Source of the DNA: Chroococcus sp. FPU101
GTDB lineage: Bacteria > Cyanobacteriota > Cyanobacteriia > Cyanobacteriales > Microcystaceae
DNA length: 64,000 nt
Direction of reading: 5' to 3'
Assembly (NCBI RefSeq): GCF_017312365.1
Contig: NZ_BLJI01000022.1
Location: 1-64,000, forward strand
Part shown: positions 1-9,703 of the stretch, in pieces
Layout: each line of letters opens with the position of its first letter
Numbering within the stretch: the first letter of the stretch is position 1
Made by a program: the position numbers and the translations under genes
The notes under the pieces: model-generated
Told to the model about the DNA's origin: nothing
The model's input: the letters and a program-made list of their open reading frames with translations, nothing else
Database searches by the model: none

Positions 1-396
1 AATTCGCAACTTGGTATCAATGACAAAATCGGGTGCAATGGGGGGGAATTTTTGCTGTTGTTCAGCAGTCAGTGCATTCCACCGTGAGAGTTCTACCCAA
101 GAGACATCAGGGGAGCGTTGTCCACCCAGAGGAAGTCGAAACACCGTAGAAGAGCTAAAAACTTTCCCTAGCTTAGTCTTGCGGTTCCAGATGGTTAAGT
201 CCGTCCCTAGCTCTAATTCATAATTTCCACTTTCTCCACCAACTGGGGACATGACGATTAATACTCCTTTTGCGGTTAGTTCTAAAGGTTGTTCTGGATT
301 AGCTAAACATAATTGATAAAATTGTTCGTCAGTGAGATGGAGCATACTAAAATCAAGTCGAATGGGTTCCACAATTTCAAATTCTGATAAAGTCAT
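1..396 (-). CDS. Uma2 family endonuclease-like protein, cut off by the window edge
   Basis: The frame is open from ATG at 396 to base 1, giving 132 residues with the C-terminus missing. It begins MTLSEFEIVEPIRLDF and contains IVMSPVGGESG followed by QRSPDVSWV. This is the arrangement of the Uma2 (DUF820) family, a PD-(D/E)XK nuclease-like fold that is greatly expanded in cyanobacteria. The Asp of the PDVSW segment is the expected first acidic residue; the later acidic/Lys part lies outside the window. The cellular role of the family is not established. A truncated copy of its first 25 codons sits at 1311-1388 on the same strand, beyond a toxin-antitoxin pair. Family assignment is confident; function is open. 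Confidence 0.8.
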   Translation of the reverse strand, partial: MTLSEFEIVEPIRLDFSMLHLTDEQFYQLCLANPEQPLELTAKGVLIVMSPVGGESGNYELELGTDLTIWNRKTKLGKVFSSSTVFRLPLGGQRSPDVSWVELSRWNALTAEQQQKFPPIAPDFVIDTKLRI

Positions 397-465
397 AACA
401 TCTTATTAATCATCTAAAGTTTTATCAAACTTTGTTTTAATCGTTCTAATTTCAATGGCAATTAA

Positions 466-945
466 TTATGTACTATTAAATTTTTTAAGAAGGGATTCTA
501 GTAATTGAGGAGAAACAAAAAAGCTGGTTTGTTGCAATTCATAAAATTTGCTTGACAAATCAATCAGATTGGCTTGTACTGCATCACAGAGAATACCTAA
601 TAAACCAATAATATTTAAGCCTCGCTCAATAGCAATGGTTCGAGCAATTTTATCATCTAATATAATTAAATTGGCGTTAATTTGTTGAGCTAGAATAATT
701 GCCTCTTTTTCTCCTTGATCGAGTTGCTCAAGTTCTGGTGCAGCAGGACAACTGATAGTTTCAACAGCCAACCAATTCGGATAGTTTTGTATCCATTCTT
801 TGACAGTTTCAGGTGTTGCTTGTGCTTGTAGTTCTTGATAGACAGCTTGAGGAATAATCACATTTCCATACAGTTTAGGTAAAATATCAATACAGTCAAT
901 TAAGATTAAATAACACAAGGGAGAAGTGTCAGAAATAATAATCAT
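466..945 (-). CDS. DUF3368 PIN-like protein, probable toxin
   Basis: A 159-residue protein with the features of DUF3368, a PIN-like nuclease family. It begins with an acidic strand (IIISDTSPL, Asp near residue 6), has a central LDQGEKEAI helix with its acidic residues, and then LIILDDKIAR. These supply the clustered acids that bind metal in PIN nucleases. Its start codon overlaps the stop of the upstream UPF0175 gene by four bases (942-945), so the two are translationally coupled. In this family pairing the DUF3368 protein is regarded as the RNase toxin and the UPF0175 protein as the antitoxin. That role is inferred from family and gene order only. Confidence 0.8.
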   Translation of the reverse strand: MIIISDTSPLCYLILIDCIDILPKLYGNVIIPQAVYQELQAQATPETVKEWIQNYPNWLAVETISCPAAPELEQLDQGEKEAIILAQQINANLIILDDKIARTIAIERGLNIIGLLGILCDAVQANLIDLSSKFYELQQTSFFVSPQLLESLLKKFNST

Positions 946-1208
946 TGATGTCTCAATTGTTGAAGAGTCTCTAAATCTCTTTGAAGTTCTTCCTCATCAT
1001 AATTAATATAAATACCAGCTTCTTTGAGAAAAGCATGAGTTTTTAAACGGGATGGAAGGTTTAAGATTTCTCCTATTTCCGCAGTAGTAATGAGATGATT
1101 TTGGTAGGCTTCTATAGCGAGGTTAGAAAGAATTTTTTTGGATAAATTTCCCCATTTTTGTTCCATGATCGTAGTCAGATTGTCTGGTAGTTCAATGGTA
1201 ATCTGCAT
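942..1208 (-). CDS. UPF0175 family protein, probable antitoxin
   Basis: An 88-residue protein of the UPF0175 type. It starts MQITIELPDNL, continues with a helical SKKILSNLAIEAYQN segment, then a helix-turn-helix-like ITTAEIGEILNLPSR, and ends in an acidic helix. UPF0175 proteins are small DNA-binding-like partners of DUF3368 PIN proteins, and the downstream gene overlapping by four bases is exactly that. It probably neutralises the toxin and represses the pair. The 5' flank (1209-1310) is AT-rich and leads into a broken Uma2 copy, so the module appears to have landed next to or inside a duplicated Uma2 gene. Confidence 0.8.
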   Translation of the reverse strand: MQITIELPDNLTTIMEQKWGNLSKKILSNLAIEAYQNHLITTAEIGEILNLPSRLKTHAFLKEAGIYINYDEEELQRDLETLQQLRHQ

Positions 1209-1310
1209 GGTTTTGTTTTTAATTAATAAATTTCTAAATTTAATTGAGAATATTATAGCGCAAATCGACGGATTAATTAAATTTCGGGCTTTTAATTGTC
1301 TTAATTTTAA

Positions 1311-1388
1311 CTATTGTTCGTCAGTGAGATGGAGCGTACTGAAATCTAGTCGAATCGGTTCAATAATTGAAGATTCTGAGAATGTCAT
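1311..1388 (-). pseudogene. 5' remnant of a second Uma2 gene
   Basis: Read on the minus strand, ATG at 1388 opens a 25-codon frame that ends in TAG at 1311. Its product reads MTFSESSIIEPIRLDF followed by STLHLTDEQ, nearly the same as the start of the Uma2 gene at 1-396 (MTLSEFEIVEPIRLDF, then SMLHLTDEQ). A stretch of 23 bases is identical between 1313-1335 and 321-343. Similarity ends abruptly at the stop codon, where AT-rich sequence and the UPF0175/DUF3368 pair begin. It is best read as the broken 5' end of a tandem duplicate. Confidence 0.75.
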
Positions 1389-1456
1389 AAAATCCTACCC
1401 AAAATATTTAGACAACATACTAATCATAAGGTTTTTCTCAGCAATGATTATAAGAT

Positions 1457-2332
1457 TTATTGTTTAGGATTGCCATTTTTATCTAAATATCCTCTGTCAA
1501 TTAAAAAAGATTTTAAAGCAGTGGGATAATCAGTATATCTACCAACAATATTTTCACCTTTATAAATATCTAATCCCCAATCGGATGCGCGATCGTAATT
1601 AGCTAACATAAATTTCCAACCTGATTCATATTCACCTAAAAGAATTTTTTGAGCGACATAGCCTGATAAGACTCCATTCCGTTCATAATCTTCTTTCTTC
1701 ACGGTTAAAACAGCTTGATACATATCTTGTAATCTTTCTCTCAAAAGTTTTGGATGATTGCGAGTGACATCAATCAATTTACCATTCTCAAACTGATAAA
1801 TGAGTGTAGGTGGATAAGAACCTGCATAGGAACTGAATTGATATAGAAAAGAATTATCAGATGTAATAAATTCTATTTTCTTATCATTATTCAAGTCTTC
1901 AAAAACACCACCCTCGCCATCGATAAATCCTGTATCTGTTTTCACAAATTTATTGTTTTGCCAAGTATAAATAGCATAACTTGTGCAACAATGCGCCCCA
2001 CCGCTAAAAGTTCTAATAATGACTTCATCTGTGCCATTATTATCTAAGACTTGTAAATCAATTCCAACAGGTGCGAACATATTATAGGCTTTATCATTAA
2101 CAGATAAAACATCTTTATAATAAATTTTATAAGTTAAGTTTTCACTTGGTTCATCTTGATTATCTTGTGCAAAATTTCCAGGTTTGTAATTAACTATAAC
2201 TTTAATCAATCCAGACTTAATTTCTTTATTTTGTACAATCTGATCTCCATTAAGTTCTAAACTTGTTTTTGCTAGAACTGGAATACTGATTAAAAATGAC
2301 AAAAGAGATAATACTTGTATAATTTTTTTCAT
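1457..2332 (-). CDS. exported protein of unknown function
   Basis: A 291-residue protein with a Sec-type signal peptide (MKKIIQVLSLLSFLISIPVLA, cleavage likely after the ALA near residue 21). I do not recognise a named family. The middle carries DEVIIRTFSGGAHCCTSYAIY followed near residue 145 by FEDLNNDKKIEF. The DLNNDKKIEF segment resembles the calcium-binding loops of FG-GAP/VCBS-type beta-propeller repeats, and the adjacent CC pair could form a disulfide outside the cytoplasm. It lies only six bases downstream of cca on the same strand, so the two are probably co-transcribed. A periplasmic or outer-surface location is inferred from the signal peptide. Confidence 0.65.
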   Translation of the reverse strand: MKKIIQVLSLLSFLISIPVLAKTSLELNGDQIVQNKEIKSGLIKVIVNYKPGNFAQDNQDEPSENLTYKIYYKDVLSVNDKAYNMFAPVGIDLQVLDNNGTDEVIIRTFSGGAHCCTSYAIYTWQNNKFVKTDTGFIDGEGGVFEDLNNDKKIEFITSDNSFLYQFSSYAGSYPPTLIYQFENGKLIDVTRNHPKLLRERLQDMYQAVLTVKKEDYERNGVLSGYVAQKILLGEYESGWKFMLANYDRASDWGLDIYKGENIVGRYTDYPTALKSFLIDRGYLDKNGNPKQ

Positions 2333-2338
2333 GACGAG

Positions 2339-3571
2339 CTAAGGCTTTAAATTTAACCAATTTTTTGCTAACTGCATTGCATCATCAGCAGTTGATATTT
2401 TACCTTCAATTTGAGCAATCTGGAGTTCAGTCAATAATTGACCGATTTTTGGACTAGGAGGAATTTTGAGACACTGAATTAAGTCATTTCCTTTGACTAA
2501 TGGTTTAGGATGTGCAATGGGATCTAATGGATCTAAGTAACGATTCATTAAGAGAGTAATCCAGTCTAGATTGCTCTGATTCACCATAGCAAAAAGAGCT
2601 AAATAGGGAAAGATATTTTTAGTTGCTTGAAATAAAAAATATTGCTCTCTTAGATTTTTATCTATAATCGACTGTTTAAGTTGAGAAAATGTTCTTAAAA
2701 GGGTTGTAATTGTCCGAATATCATTGCGAGAATATTTTAATTGATTTAATTCTATTTCTGCTTCTTCGGGAATATTAGAGACTAAACACGTTAATTTTAC
2801 TGTGAGGATCATGTCTGAGCTAAACTCAAAAGGAGTCGCCAATTGTTGCTCTAAAAGGTGTGCTGATGATTCAATTTGAGCGAGTTTATTTAATCGATTA
2901 GGTGTGATATTGTTGAGCCAACTTTGTAATACTTTATCTTGCCAAGCAACTGCTAACCAATAATTTCCGAGTGCATTTCTTAATAAATAATTTAATTCAG
3001 ATTGCACTCTTTCCGCAGCCACTTGGCGAACCAGTGGAGCTAAATGACAAATCGTTGAGCGAGTCTCACAATCGATTTTAAAATTGAGTTGTGCAGCTTG
3101 ACGATAGGCTCGTAATAAACGTAATGGATCGTCTTCTAAATTAGTAGGTGATACCATTTTAATTAGACTACGTTTTAAATCACCCAATCCGTTAAGTGGA
3201 TCAATCAGCGTTTGACTATGAAAATTATAGGCGATCGCATTAATTGTAAAGTCGCGTCGTTGTAAATCTTTTTCTAGACTATTTCCTTCTTGTTGAGCAA
3301 AATCAACGGTTCCTTGAGGAAAAATCACTCTAGCAATTTGCCTAGTTGGATCTAAAACCACAAAACCAGCATGATAGTGATTCGCAATTTTTCGCGCTGT
3401 TTCAATAGCTAATTTTGGAATGACAAAATCTAAGTCTATATATTCTTTTTTACGACCTAAAAGCGCATCTCGTACCGCCCCACCAACTAAATATGTCTCA
3501 GGTGATAGCCAGTCTAAACTAAACGGTAATTCAGTCAATGTCAGAGCATCTATATTATCGTATCGAACCAT
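2339..3571 (-). CDS. cca: CCA tRNA nucleotidyltransferase
   Basis: A 410-residue class II CCA-adding enzyme or poly(A)-polymerase-type nucleotidyltransferase, which builds or repairs the 3' CCA of tRNAs from CTP and ATP. The N-terminal head shows YLVGGAVRDALLG near residue 27, then YIDLDFVI carrying the catalytic Asp pair. Next come the family motif RRDFTINAIAYN and the RNA/nucleotide-recognition motif DPLRLLRAYR with FKID following. The C-terminal half is a helical neck and body without a recognisable HD domain. Full-length for a cyanobacterial enzyme. Some bacteria split the activity into separate A- and CC-adding enzymes, and sequence alone does not exclude that here. Confidence 0.92.
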   Translation of the reverse strand: MVRYDNIDALTLTELPFSLDWLSPETYLVGGAVRDALLGRKKEYIDLDFVIPKLAIETARKIANHYHAGFVVLDPTRQIARVIFPQGTVDFAQQEGNSLEKDLQRRDFTINAIAYNFHSQTLIDPLNGLGDLKRSLIKMVSPTNLEDDPLRLLRAYRQAAQLNFKIDCETRSTICHLAPLVRQVAAERVQSELNYLLRNALGNYWLAVAWQDKVLQSWLNNITPNRLNKLAQIESSAHLLEQQLATPFEFSSDMILTVKLTCLVSNIPEEAEIELNQLKYSRNDIRTITTLLRTFSQLKQSIIDKNLREQYFLFQATKNIFPYLALFAMVNQSNLDWITLLMNRYLDPLDPIAHPKPLVKGNDLIQCLKIPPSPKIGQLLTELQIAQIEGKISTADDAMQLAKNWLNLKP

Positions 3572-3657
3572 TTATGTTACAAAAATCTAAATAAAGATCA
3601 AGCCATAACCCTCCCGTTTGAGTTAGATTAACAGAAAAGTAGGAGAGTAGTAGAACT

Positions 3658-3906
3658 ATGTGTATTTGTGTAAACTGCTATTTTGTAGATCGCTGCACCA
3701 CCTATCACGCAGTTGAGATTCAACATCAACAACCCCATTTAACTGAAAATCCTGATTTTGAAGCAACAGAACCGACGATTAATGTGAACATTCGCCCCAA
3801 AGAAGACTATATCGAGATGGAATGGGATGTCGTTGGTTGCAATAGTTTTTTGCGTGAAACTGGTAAATGGGCTAAACTTCGACCTGGTGAAGCTGTACCG
3901 ACTTAG
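3658..3906 (+). CDS. ycf34: Ycf34 family protein
   Basis: An 82-residue protein starting MCICVNCYFVDRCTTYH, with four cysteines in its first 13 residues in the C-x-C-x2-C-x5-C spacing of Ycf34. The family occurs in cyanobacteria and red-lineage plastids. From studies of the Synechocystis protein, Ycf34 is an iron-sulfur protein that influences photosynthetic electron transport; this is recalled family knowledge, not visible here. A good ribosome-binding site (AGGAG) lies about 15 bases upstream of the ATG. The gene is divergent from cca and 57 bases ahead of the DUF3067 gene. Confidence 0.93.
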   Translation: MCICVNCYFVDRCTTYHAVEIQHQQPHLTENPDFEATEPTINVNIRPKEDYIEMEWDVVGCNSFLRETGKWAKLRPGEAVPT

Positions 3907-3963
3907 GATTGACCATCTATCACATAGTAGATAAACTATTGTAATCAATTCTAATGCAGCCTC

Positions 3964-4281
3964 ATGACCGGAGAAGAACTTCATCAACTTTTGCTTAATA
4001 AATGGGGATATTCCTACGATATTCAAGTTAGACGCATCAAGGGAAGGATCTTTATTCAAGTCATGTGGAAATACTTAGAACAAGTTTCCTTTCCTTTGTC
4101 TAGACTGGAATACATCGAACATCTTAACACCATTACTAATTATCTCAATGCTTGGGGAGGGGTGGAACAAGTCACCTCGTTTATTGAAAAAACCCGCGAA
4201 CGTCCCCGACTGGGTAAAGCAGTCAGTATTCCTTTAGATTTAGGTGAACGTGCCTCAGAATGGATTTTAGATGATGGTTAA
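3964..4281 (+). CDS. DUF3067 family protein
   Basis: A 105-residue soluble protein that begins [20 protein letters not shown] and contains [18 protein letters not shown] and [13 protein letters not shown], the conserved blocks of DUF3067. The family is found in cyanobacteria and plant plastids and has no assigned biochemical role that I know of. It follows ycf34 on the same strand after 57 bases, and both are conserved photosynthetic-lineage genes. Its last four bases overlap the end of tatC, which is read from the other strand, so the two genes converge with no room for a separate terminator. Confidence 0.88.
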   Translation: MTGEELHQLLLNKWGYSYDIQVRRIKGRIFIQVMWKYLEQVSFPLSRLEYIEHLNTITNYLNAWGGVEQVTSFIEKTRERPRLGKAVSIPLDLGERASEWILDDG

Positions 4282-5042
4282 TGTCCCGTCAATTTAACCA
4301 TGCCAATTCCTCCAAAGTATAATCCTAAAACGGCTCCTGCTAAGAGAGATTGGGTTAGAGGATCAGTCGATGGGGTTAAAATTGCACCTAAAACGACTGA
4401 ACCGAGTACCACAAAACGCCAACCCGATATCATTTGTTGTGAGGAAATAATATTCAAAAAGCCTAAAATTAATTGTACGATCGGAATCTGAAACGCTAAA
4501 CCCGTACTAAACATCAATAATAAAACCAGTTCAAAATAGCGATCAATTGACCATGCTTGTTCAACTACATCCGCACCGTAGTTAATAAAAAATTGTAGCG
4601 CGGCAGGAATTAGTGCAAGATAAGCAAAAGCTAATCCTGCAAAAAACAGTACACTTGAACCTAAAAATATGGGAGCCAGTAAACGACGTTCCCGACGTGT
4701 TAACCCAGGTAAGACAAATTGAGCAATCTGATAGAGAATAAAAGGACTCGCTACAAGTATTCCACTGTATCCTGCAACCTTAAGCGAGACAAAAAAGAAT
4801 TCACCAGGGGCTAATTGTAAAAATTTAACACCATTGGCTGGAACTTGGAGCAATTTCACCAACGGTTTAACAAAAATAAAACAGCCGACCATCCCAAAAC
4901 CTGCGGCAATGAGACAATAGAAAATACGCAGACGTAACTCTTCTAGGTGATCGAACAAAGACATTTCGACCTCATCAGGAAGCTCGTCGAGATAAGTGTC
5001 ACGGTCTGTTTCAGGAGGGATTTTAACTTCTGTAGAGGCCAT
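4278..5042 (-). CDS. tatC: Sec-independent protein translocase TatC
   Basis: A 254-residue integral membrane protein, the signal-peptide receptor of the twin-arginine translocase that exports folded proteins across thylakoid and plasma membranes. The cytoplasmic N-terminus carries [13 protein letters not shown], the hallmark TatC motif, and six hydrophobic helices follow. The periplasmic [20 protein letters not shown] region with FVLPGL and the later [11 protein letters not shown] loop are also typical. The first 25 residues are acidic and poorly conserved, so a slightly shorter protein is possible. No tatA or tatB lies beside it, as is usual in cyanobacteria. Confidence 0.95.
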   Translation of the reverse strand: MASTEVKIPPETDRDTYLDELPDEVEMSLFDHLEELRLRIFYCLIAAGFGMVGCFIFVKPLVKLLQVPANGVKFLQLAPGEFFFVSLKVAGYSGILVASPFILYQIAQFVLPGLTRRERRLLAPIFLGSSVLFFAGLAFAYLALIPAALQFFINYGADVVEQAWSIDRYFELVLLLMFSTGLAFQIPIVQLILGFLNIISSQQMISGWRFVVLGSVVLGAILTPSTDPLTQSLLAGAVLGLYFGGIGMVKLTGH

Positions 5043-5172
5043 ACAAGCAATTAATAACGCTTTTCCTTATTCTATCGGTTCTATTGAACTTATAGGTTTA
5101 GGATTTCCTTTAAGCCTTTTTCTCAAAACGTTAAGAAAATCTTTTAATAATGGTCACTAATATGTTAAATTA

Positions 5173-5235
5173 GATACAGAATTGAATTCCGTGACAGCAC
5201 TGGGGAAGCCTGAGCCGCTTACTCCAGTTTTTTTT
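5173..5235 (+). ncRNA. candidate small RNA ending in an intrinsic terminator
   Basis: The gap between two minus-strand genes (tatC start 5042, Uma2 stop 5234) contains, on the plus strand, a strong hairpin followed by eight T. No plus-strand protein gene leads into it, since the nearest ends at 4281 on the far side of tatC. A -10-like TATGTT at 5161-5166 would place a start near 5173 and give a transcript of about 60 nt. The start is a guess; the terminator is clear. I cannot match it to a named cyanobacterial small RNA. Confidence 0.4.
5199..5235 (+). terminator. intrinsic terminator of the candidate small RNA
   Basis: ACTGGGGAAGC at 5199-5209 pairs with GCTTACTCCAGT at 5217-5228 (one bulged A and one G-T pair) around a seven-base loop, and eight T follow directly. 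The orientation is plus. On the minus strand there is no T-run, so it does not serve the Uma2 gene whose stop codon it touches. Confidence 0.7.
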
Positions 5236-5791
5236 AGAGCAAACTCGCTTTTTCAAAGATTTGACGGGGTGTCAGTTTCAAATTAGGTAAAATGGAATCT
5301 TCTAAGCTATCATCATCTTTTTTGGTTTGTGGTGGCGCATCGGGATAAAAAACCGTAATTTTCTTAACCTTAGAATCTACTAACCAAACTCTGTCTACAC
5401 CTGCATTGAGATAGTCAACCGCTTTCTCGCTTAAATCACTAAAAGATTGCTCAGGTGAAATAATTTCAATGACTAATTCTGGAGGAACGGGACAAGCTTC
5501 ATCAGCTAAAGGAATATCGCCTAAACGATCGTAGGAAATATATAATAAATCAGGTACAGGACACCAATCTTTACCCCGTCGTTTTAGTTTAATTGCCCAC
5601 TCGATCCCGACTTCACCGCGTGTATTCCAATTGTCAAGAATAAGACACATTTGCCCTGTAAGGCGAGAATGAAAGCGTAATGGCAACCTTTTAGGTACTG
5701 CTTCTCCATCAACAAATTCATAGGTAATATCAGTATCGCTTAGAGTTAAAAATTCTTCTAGAGTAAGAAAGGATTTGATGATTGATGTCAT
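5234..5791 (-). CDS. Uma2 family endonuclease-like protein
   Basis: A 185-residue Uma2 (DUF820) protein, complete. It opens with FLTLEEFLTLSDTDITYEFV, where the EFVDGE acidic segment is typical. It then has the core PVPDLLYIS followed 27 residues later by PPELVIEIISPEQS, the D-(x)n-ExK-like strand pair of the PD-(D/E)XK fold. Towards the end GVDRVWLVDSKVKKITVF is the usual third conserved block. Function in cells is unknown, and the many cyanobacterial copies are often linked to mobile or accessory DNA. It is only distantly related to the partial Uma2 gene at the window start. It has no obvious operon partner. Confidence 0.85.
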   Translation of the reverse strand: MTSIIKSFLTLEEFLTLSDTDITYEFVDGEAVPKRLPLRFHSRLTGQMCLILDNWNTRGEVGIEWAIKLKRRGKDWCPVPDLLYISYDRLGDIPLADEACPVPPELVIEIISPEQSFSDLSEKAVDYLNAGVDRVWLVDSKVKKITVFYPDAPPQTKKDDDSLEDSILPNLKLTPRQIFEKASLL

Positions 5792-5949
5792 GGTTGATCA
5801 TCTCCATAATCTAAGAGTATGATCGCATTTAAAAAACTCTTTGTCTAACGCGATCAATTTAATTATGATTTTAAGCTAAATAAGATAGCAACAAAGACTA
5901 CTCCGATTTGAGAAAACCTATGGCAAAATAAACGAGGGAGCTAAGATAG

Positions 5950-7668
<1,719 letters not shown>

Positions 7669-7676
7669 TTAAGATG

Positions 7677-7715
7677 AGGGTTTAGGGTTTAAAATTTCCC
7701 TTTACCCTTTTTATT
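7677..7715 (+). terminator. terminator after pyrG
   Basis: AGGGTTTAGGG at 7677-7687 pairs with CCCTTTACCCT at 7698-7708 (two central mismatches), followed by TTTTATTTTT. It lies nine bases after the pyrG stop and directly before the end of the convergent coaT gene. Confidence 0.55.
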
Positions 7716-7716
7716 T

Positions 7717-9627
7717 TTAATTTCTCAGTAGTCGTAAACCATTGAGTGTGACTAAAACGGTAGATCCCTCATGTCCTAAAACCCCTAAAGGTAGAGTAAT
7801 CTGATTAGTAAAGTTAGCGATTAGCAGTAGTACAATAAAACTCAAAGCAAAGATAATATTTTGTTTGATAATTCGTCCTGCACGATCGCCTAAACGTATG
7901 GCATCTTCTAATTTTTCTATACGATCGCTCATCAAGACAATATCTGCTGTTTCAAGGGCTACATCACTTCCCGTTGTTCCCATTGCAATTCCAACTGATG
8001 CAGTAGCAAGTGCAGGAGCATCATTAATTCCATCTCCCACCATTGCGACAGTGTTATATTGCTTTTGGAGTTTTTGAATCACATTTACTTTATCTTCGGG
8101 TAATAATCCTGCATAGACTTGATTAATTCCGATTGCTAAAGCGATACTATGGGCAGTTTGCTCATTATCTCCCGTTAATAGAGAAATAGATTTAATTCCC
8201 AAACGTTGTAACCCTGTAATCATTTTACTAACTGTAGGACGTACTGTATCAGCAATTCCGATGATTCCTAGGATTTCTTCACCATAAGCCACCCAAACCA
8301 CCGTTTTTCCCATCCGTTCCCATTGTTGACTCATTTGGTGCAAGGTTTCATTGTTTTGATGCGTTTGATCTTGAATAAATGACGCTTTACCGATGATAAC
8401 CTTTTGTCCATCTAAAAAGCCTGTAATACCCTGTCCGACATGAGCTTGTACATTCACTGCATTCTTTGGTTGTAATTGATGAGCCGCTTTAAAAATTGCT
8501 TCAGCGATCAGATGTTCTGATAAACTTTCTACAGCCGCAGCAACTTTAAGTAATTGCGCTTCATCTTGATTTAATGCCATTGTTTGAACGACTTCTAGCT
8601 TACCTGTGGTGAGTGTCCCTGTTTTGTCGAATGCGATCGCTCTAACTCGTCCCATATTTTCTAACTGTGCGCCATTTTTGAATAAAATTCCAGAACGTGC
8701 GCCGTTAGCCATTCCAGATAAAAGCGTTGGCATAATGGCAGCCATCAAAGCACAGGGTGAAGCGACGACTAGAAAAATCAGTGTTTTATAAATGGTATTT
8801 TCCCAAGTCCAACCCAAAAACAAAGGTGGTAAAGTTCCGAGCAACAAACCAATAATAACGATGACTTTAGCATAGCCTCGTTCAAAGCGTTCAATGAATT
8901 GTTGTGAGGGAGGGGTTGCGGTTTGTGCTTGTTCAACGAGACGGATCACACGTTGGATTAAACTACTTTCGGGGGGTTGATGAATCTTTAATTTTAAAGC
9001 CCCATTTCCGTTAAGAGTTCCCCCAAAGACTTCATCACCGACTGTTTTTTCGACGGGGAGCGACTCTCCAGTAATGGAGGCTTGGTTAAGAGTGCTGTAT
9101 CCCTCAATGACTACGCCATCGGTGGGCACTAATTCACCTGGTTTAACTAATACCATATCCCCGATCTGAAGTTGAGCAACAGAGATCATTTGTTCTTGAT
9201 CATTGACGAGCTTTCTGGCGGTATCTGGTGTTAAACTCATTAAACCTCGGATACTGCGATCGGTGCGTTGCATGGCATAGCTTTCTAATGCACCACTAAT
9301 AGCAAAGATTAAGATTAATACTGCTCCATCGACAATAAAAGAGTATTCCCGTTGCCACAAACCCAGAATAGCCGCCCCTAATGCTGCGACAATCATCAGC
9401 AAGTCTACATCTAATTCTTTTTCTTGCAACAAAGTCATTAAGCCATCTTTTGCGCTGTTGTATCCCCCAACGACATAAGCAACAGGCAAAATTAATAAAC
9501 TGATCCCCAACCAACCGAGGTTAAGGGTGAGCCAACCACAGAAGACTAAAATAGCACAAACGATCGCCGTTACAGCGTCTGGATGTTCTTTAAACAAGTT
9601 TGGAAAAGAAGTCGATGAGATGATCAT
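7717..9627 (-). CDS. coaT: cobalt-exporting P1B-type ATPase
   Basis: A 636-residue heavy-metal P-type ATPase that pumps metal out of the cytosol. The transmembrane metal site is SPC (VVASPCALMAA, near residue 290), the signature of the cobalt-type P1B-4 subgroup, and the last helix carries the matching HEGSTVLVTLNG. The phosphorylation site DKTGTLT lies near residue 334, TGES in the actuator domain, and GDGINDAPAL in the hinge. There is no N-terminal HMA metal-binding domain, as expected for this subgroup. It is divergent from a coaR-type regulator with a MerR-style promoter between them, so cobalt specificity is well supported. Zn or Fe transport by relatives remains possible. Confidence 0.92.
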   Translation of the reverse strand: MIISSTSFPNLFKEHPDAVTAIVCAILVFCGWLTLNLGWLGISLLILPVAYVVGGYNSAKDGLMTLLQEKELDVDLLMIVAALGAAILGLWQREYSFIVDGAVLILIFAISGALESYAMQRTDRSIRGLMSLTPDTARKLVNDQEQMISVAQLQIGDMVLVKPGELVPTDGVVIEGYSTLNQASITGESLPVEKTVGDEVFGGTLNGNGALKLKIHQPPESSLIQRVIRLVEQAQTATPPSQQFIERFERGYAKVIVIIGLLLGTLPPLFLGWTWENTIYKTLIFLVVASPCALMAAIMPTLLSGMANGARSGILFKNGAQLENMGRVRAIAFDKTGTLTTGKLEVVQTMALNQDEAQLLKVAAAVESLSEHLIAEAIFKAAHQLQPKNAVNVQAHVGQGITGFLDGQKVIIGKASFIQDQTHQNNETLHQMSQQWERMGKTVVWVAYGEEILGIIGIADTVRPTVSKMITGLQRLGIKSISLLTGDNEQTAHSIALAIGINQVYAGLLPEDKVNVIQKLQKQYNTVAMVGDGINDAPALATASVGIAMGTTGSDVALETADIVLMSDRIEKLEDAIRLGDRAGRIIKQNIIFALSFIVLLLIANFTNQITLPLGVLGHEGSTVLVTLNGLRLLRN

Positions 9628-9654
9628 TTTGAACGGAGCAAAAACAACTCTTTT

Positions 9655-9686
9655 ACTCTAAACCTTGACATTAATGTCAATGTCAA
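9655..9686 (-). promoter_or_regulatory. coaT operator-promoter with 20-bp spacer
   Basis: On the minus strand TTGACA (9686-9681) and TAGAGT (9660-9655) are separated by exactly 20 bp. The spacer holds the perfect 16-bp palindrome TTGACATTAATGTCAA (9665-9680). An overlong spacer filled by an inverted repeat is the hallmark of promoters that MerR-family regulators activate by twisting DNA. The same site lies 18-39 bases before the coaR start and could also autoregulate it. Confidence 0.8.
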
Positions 9687-9703
9687 CCTTTAAAATATAA
9701 AGA

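Noticed and set aside
1138-1467. A 109-codon open frame on the plus strand
   Set aside because: It runs antisense through the antitoxin gene start and the Uma2 remnant, has no family-like sequence, and is explained by those minus-strand features.
5164-5177. GTT-N8-TAC resembling an NtcA site (GTA-N8-TAC) ahead of the candidate small RNA
   Set aside because: One position is off and no -10 box sits about 22 bases downstream. The implied start would fall inside the terminator hairpin.
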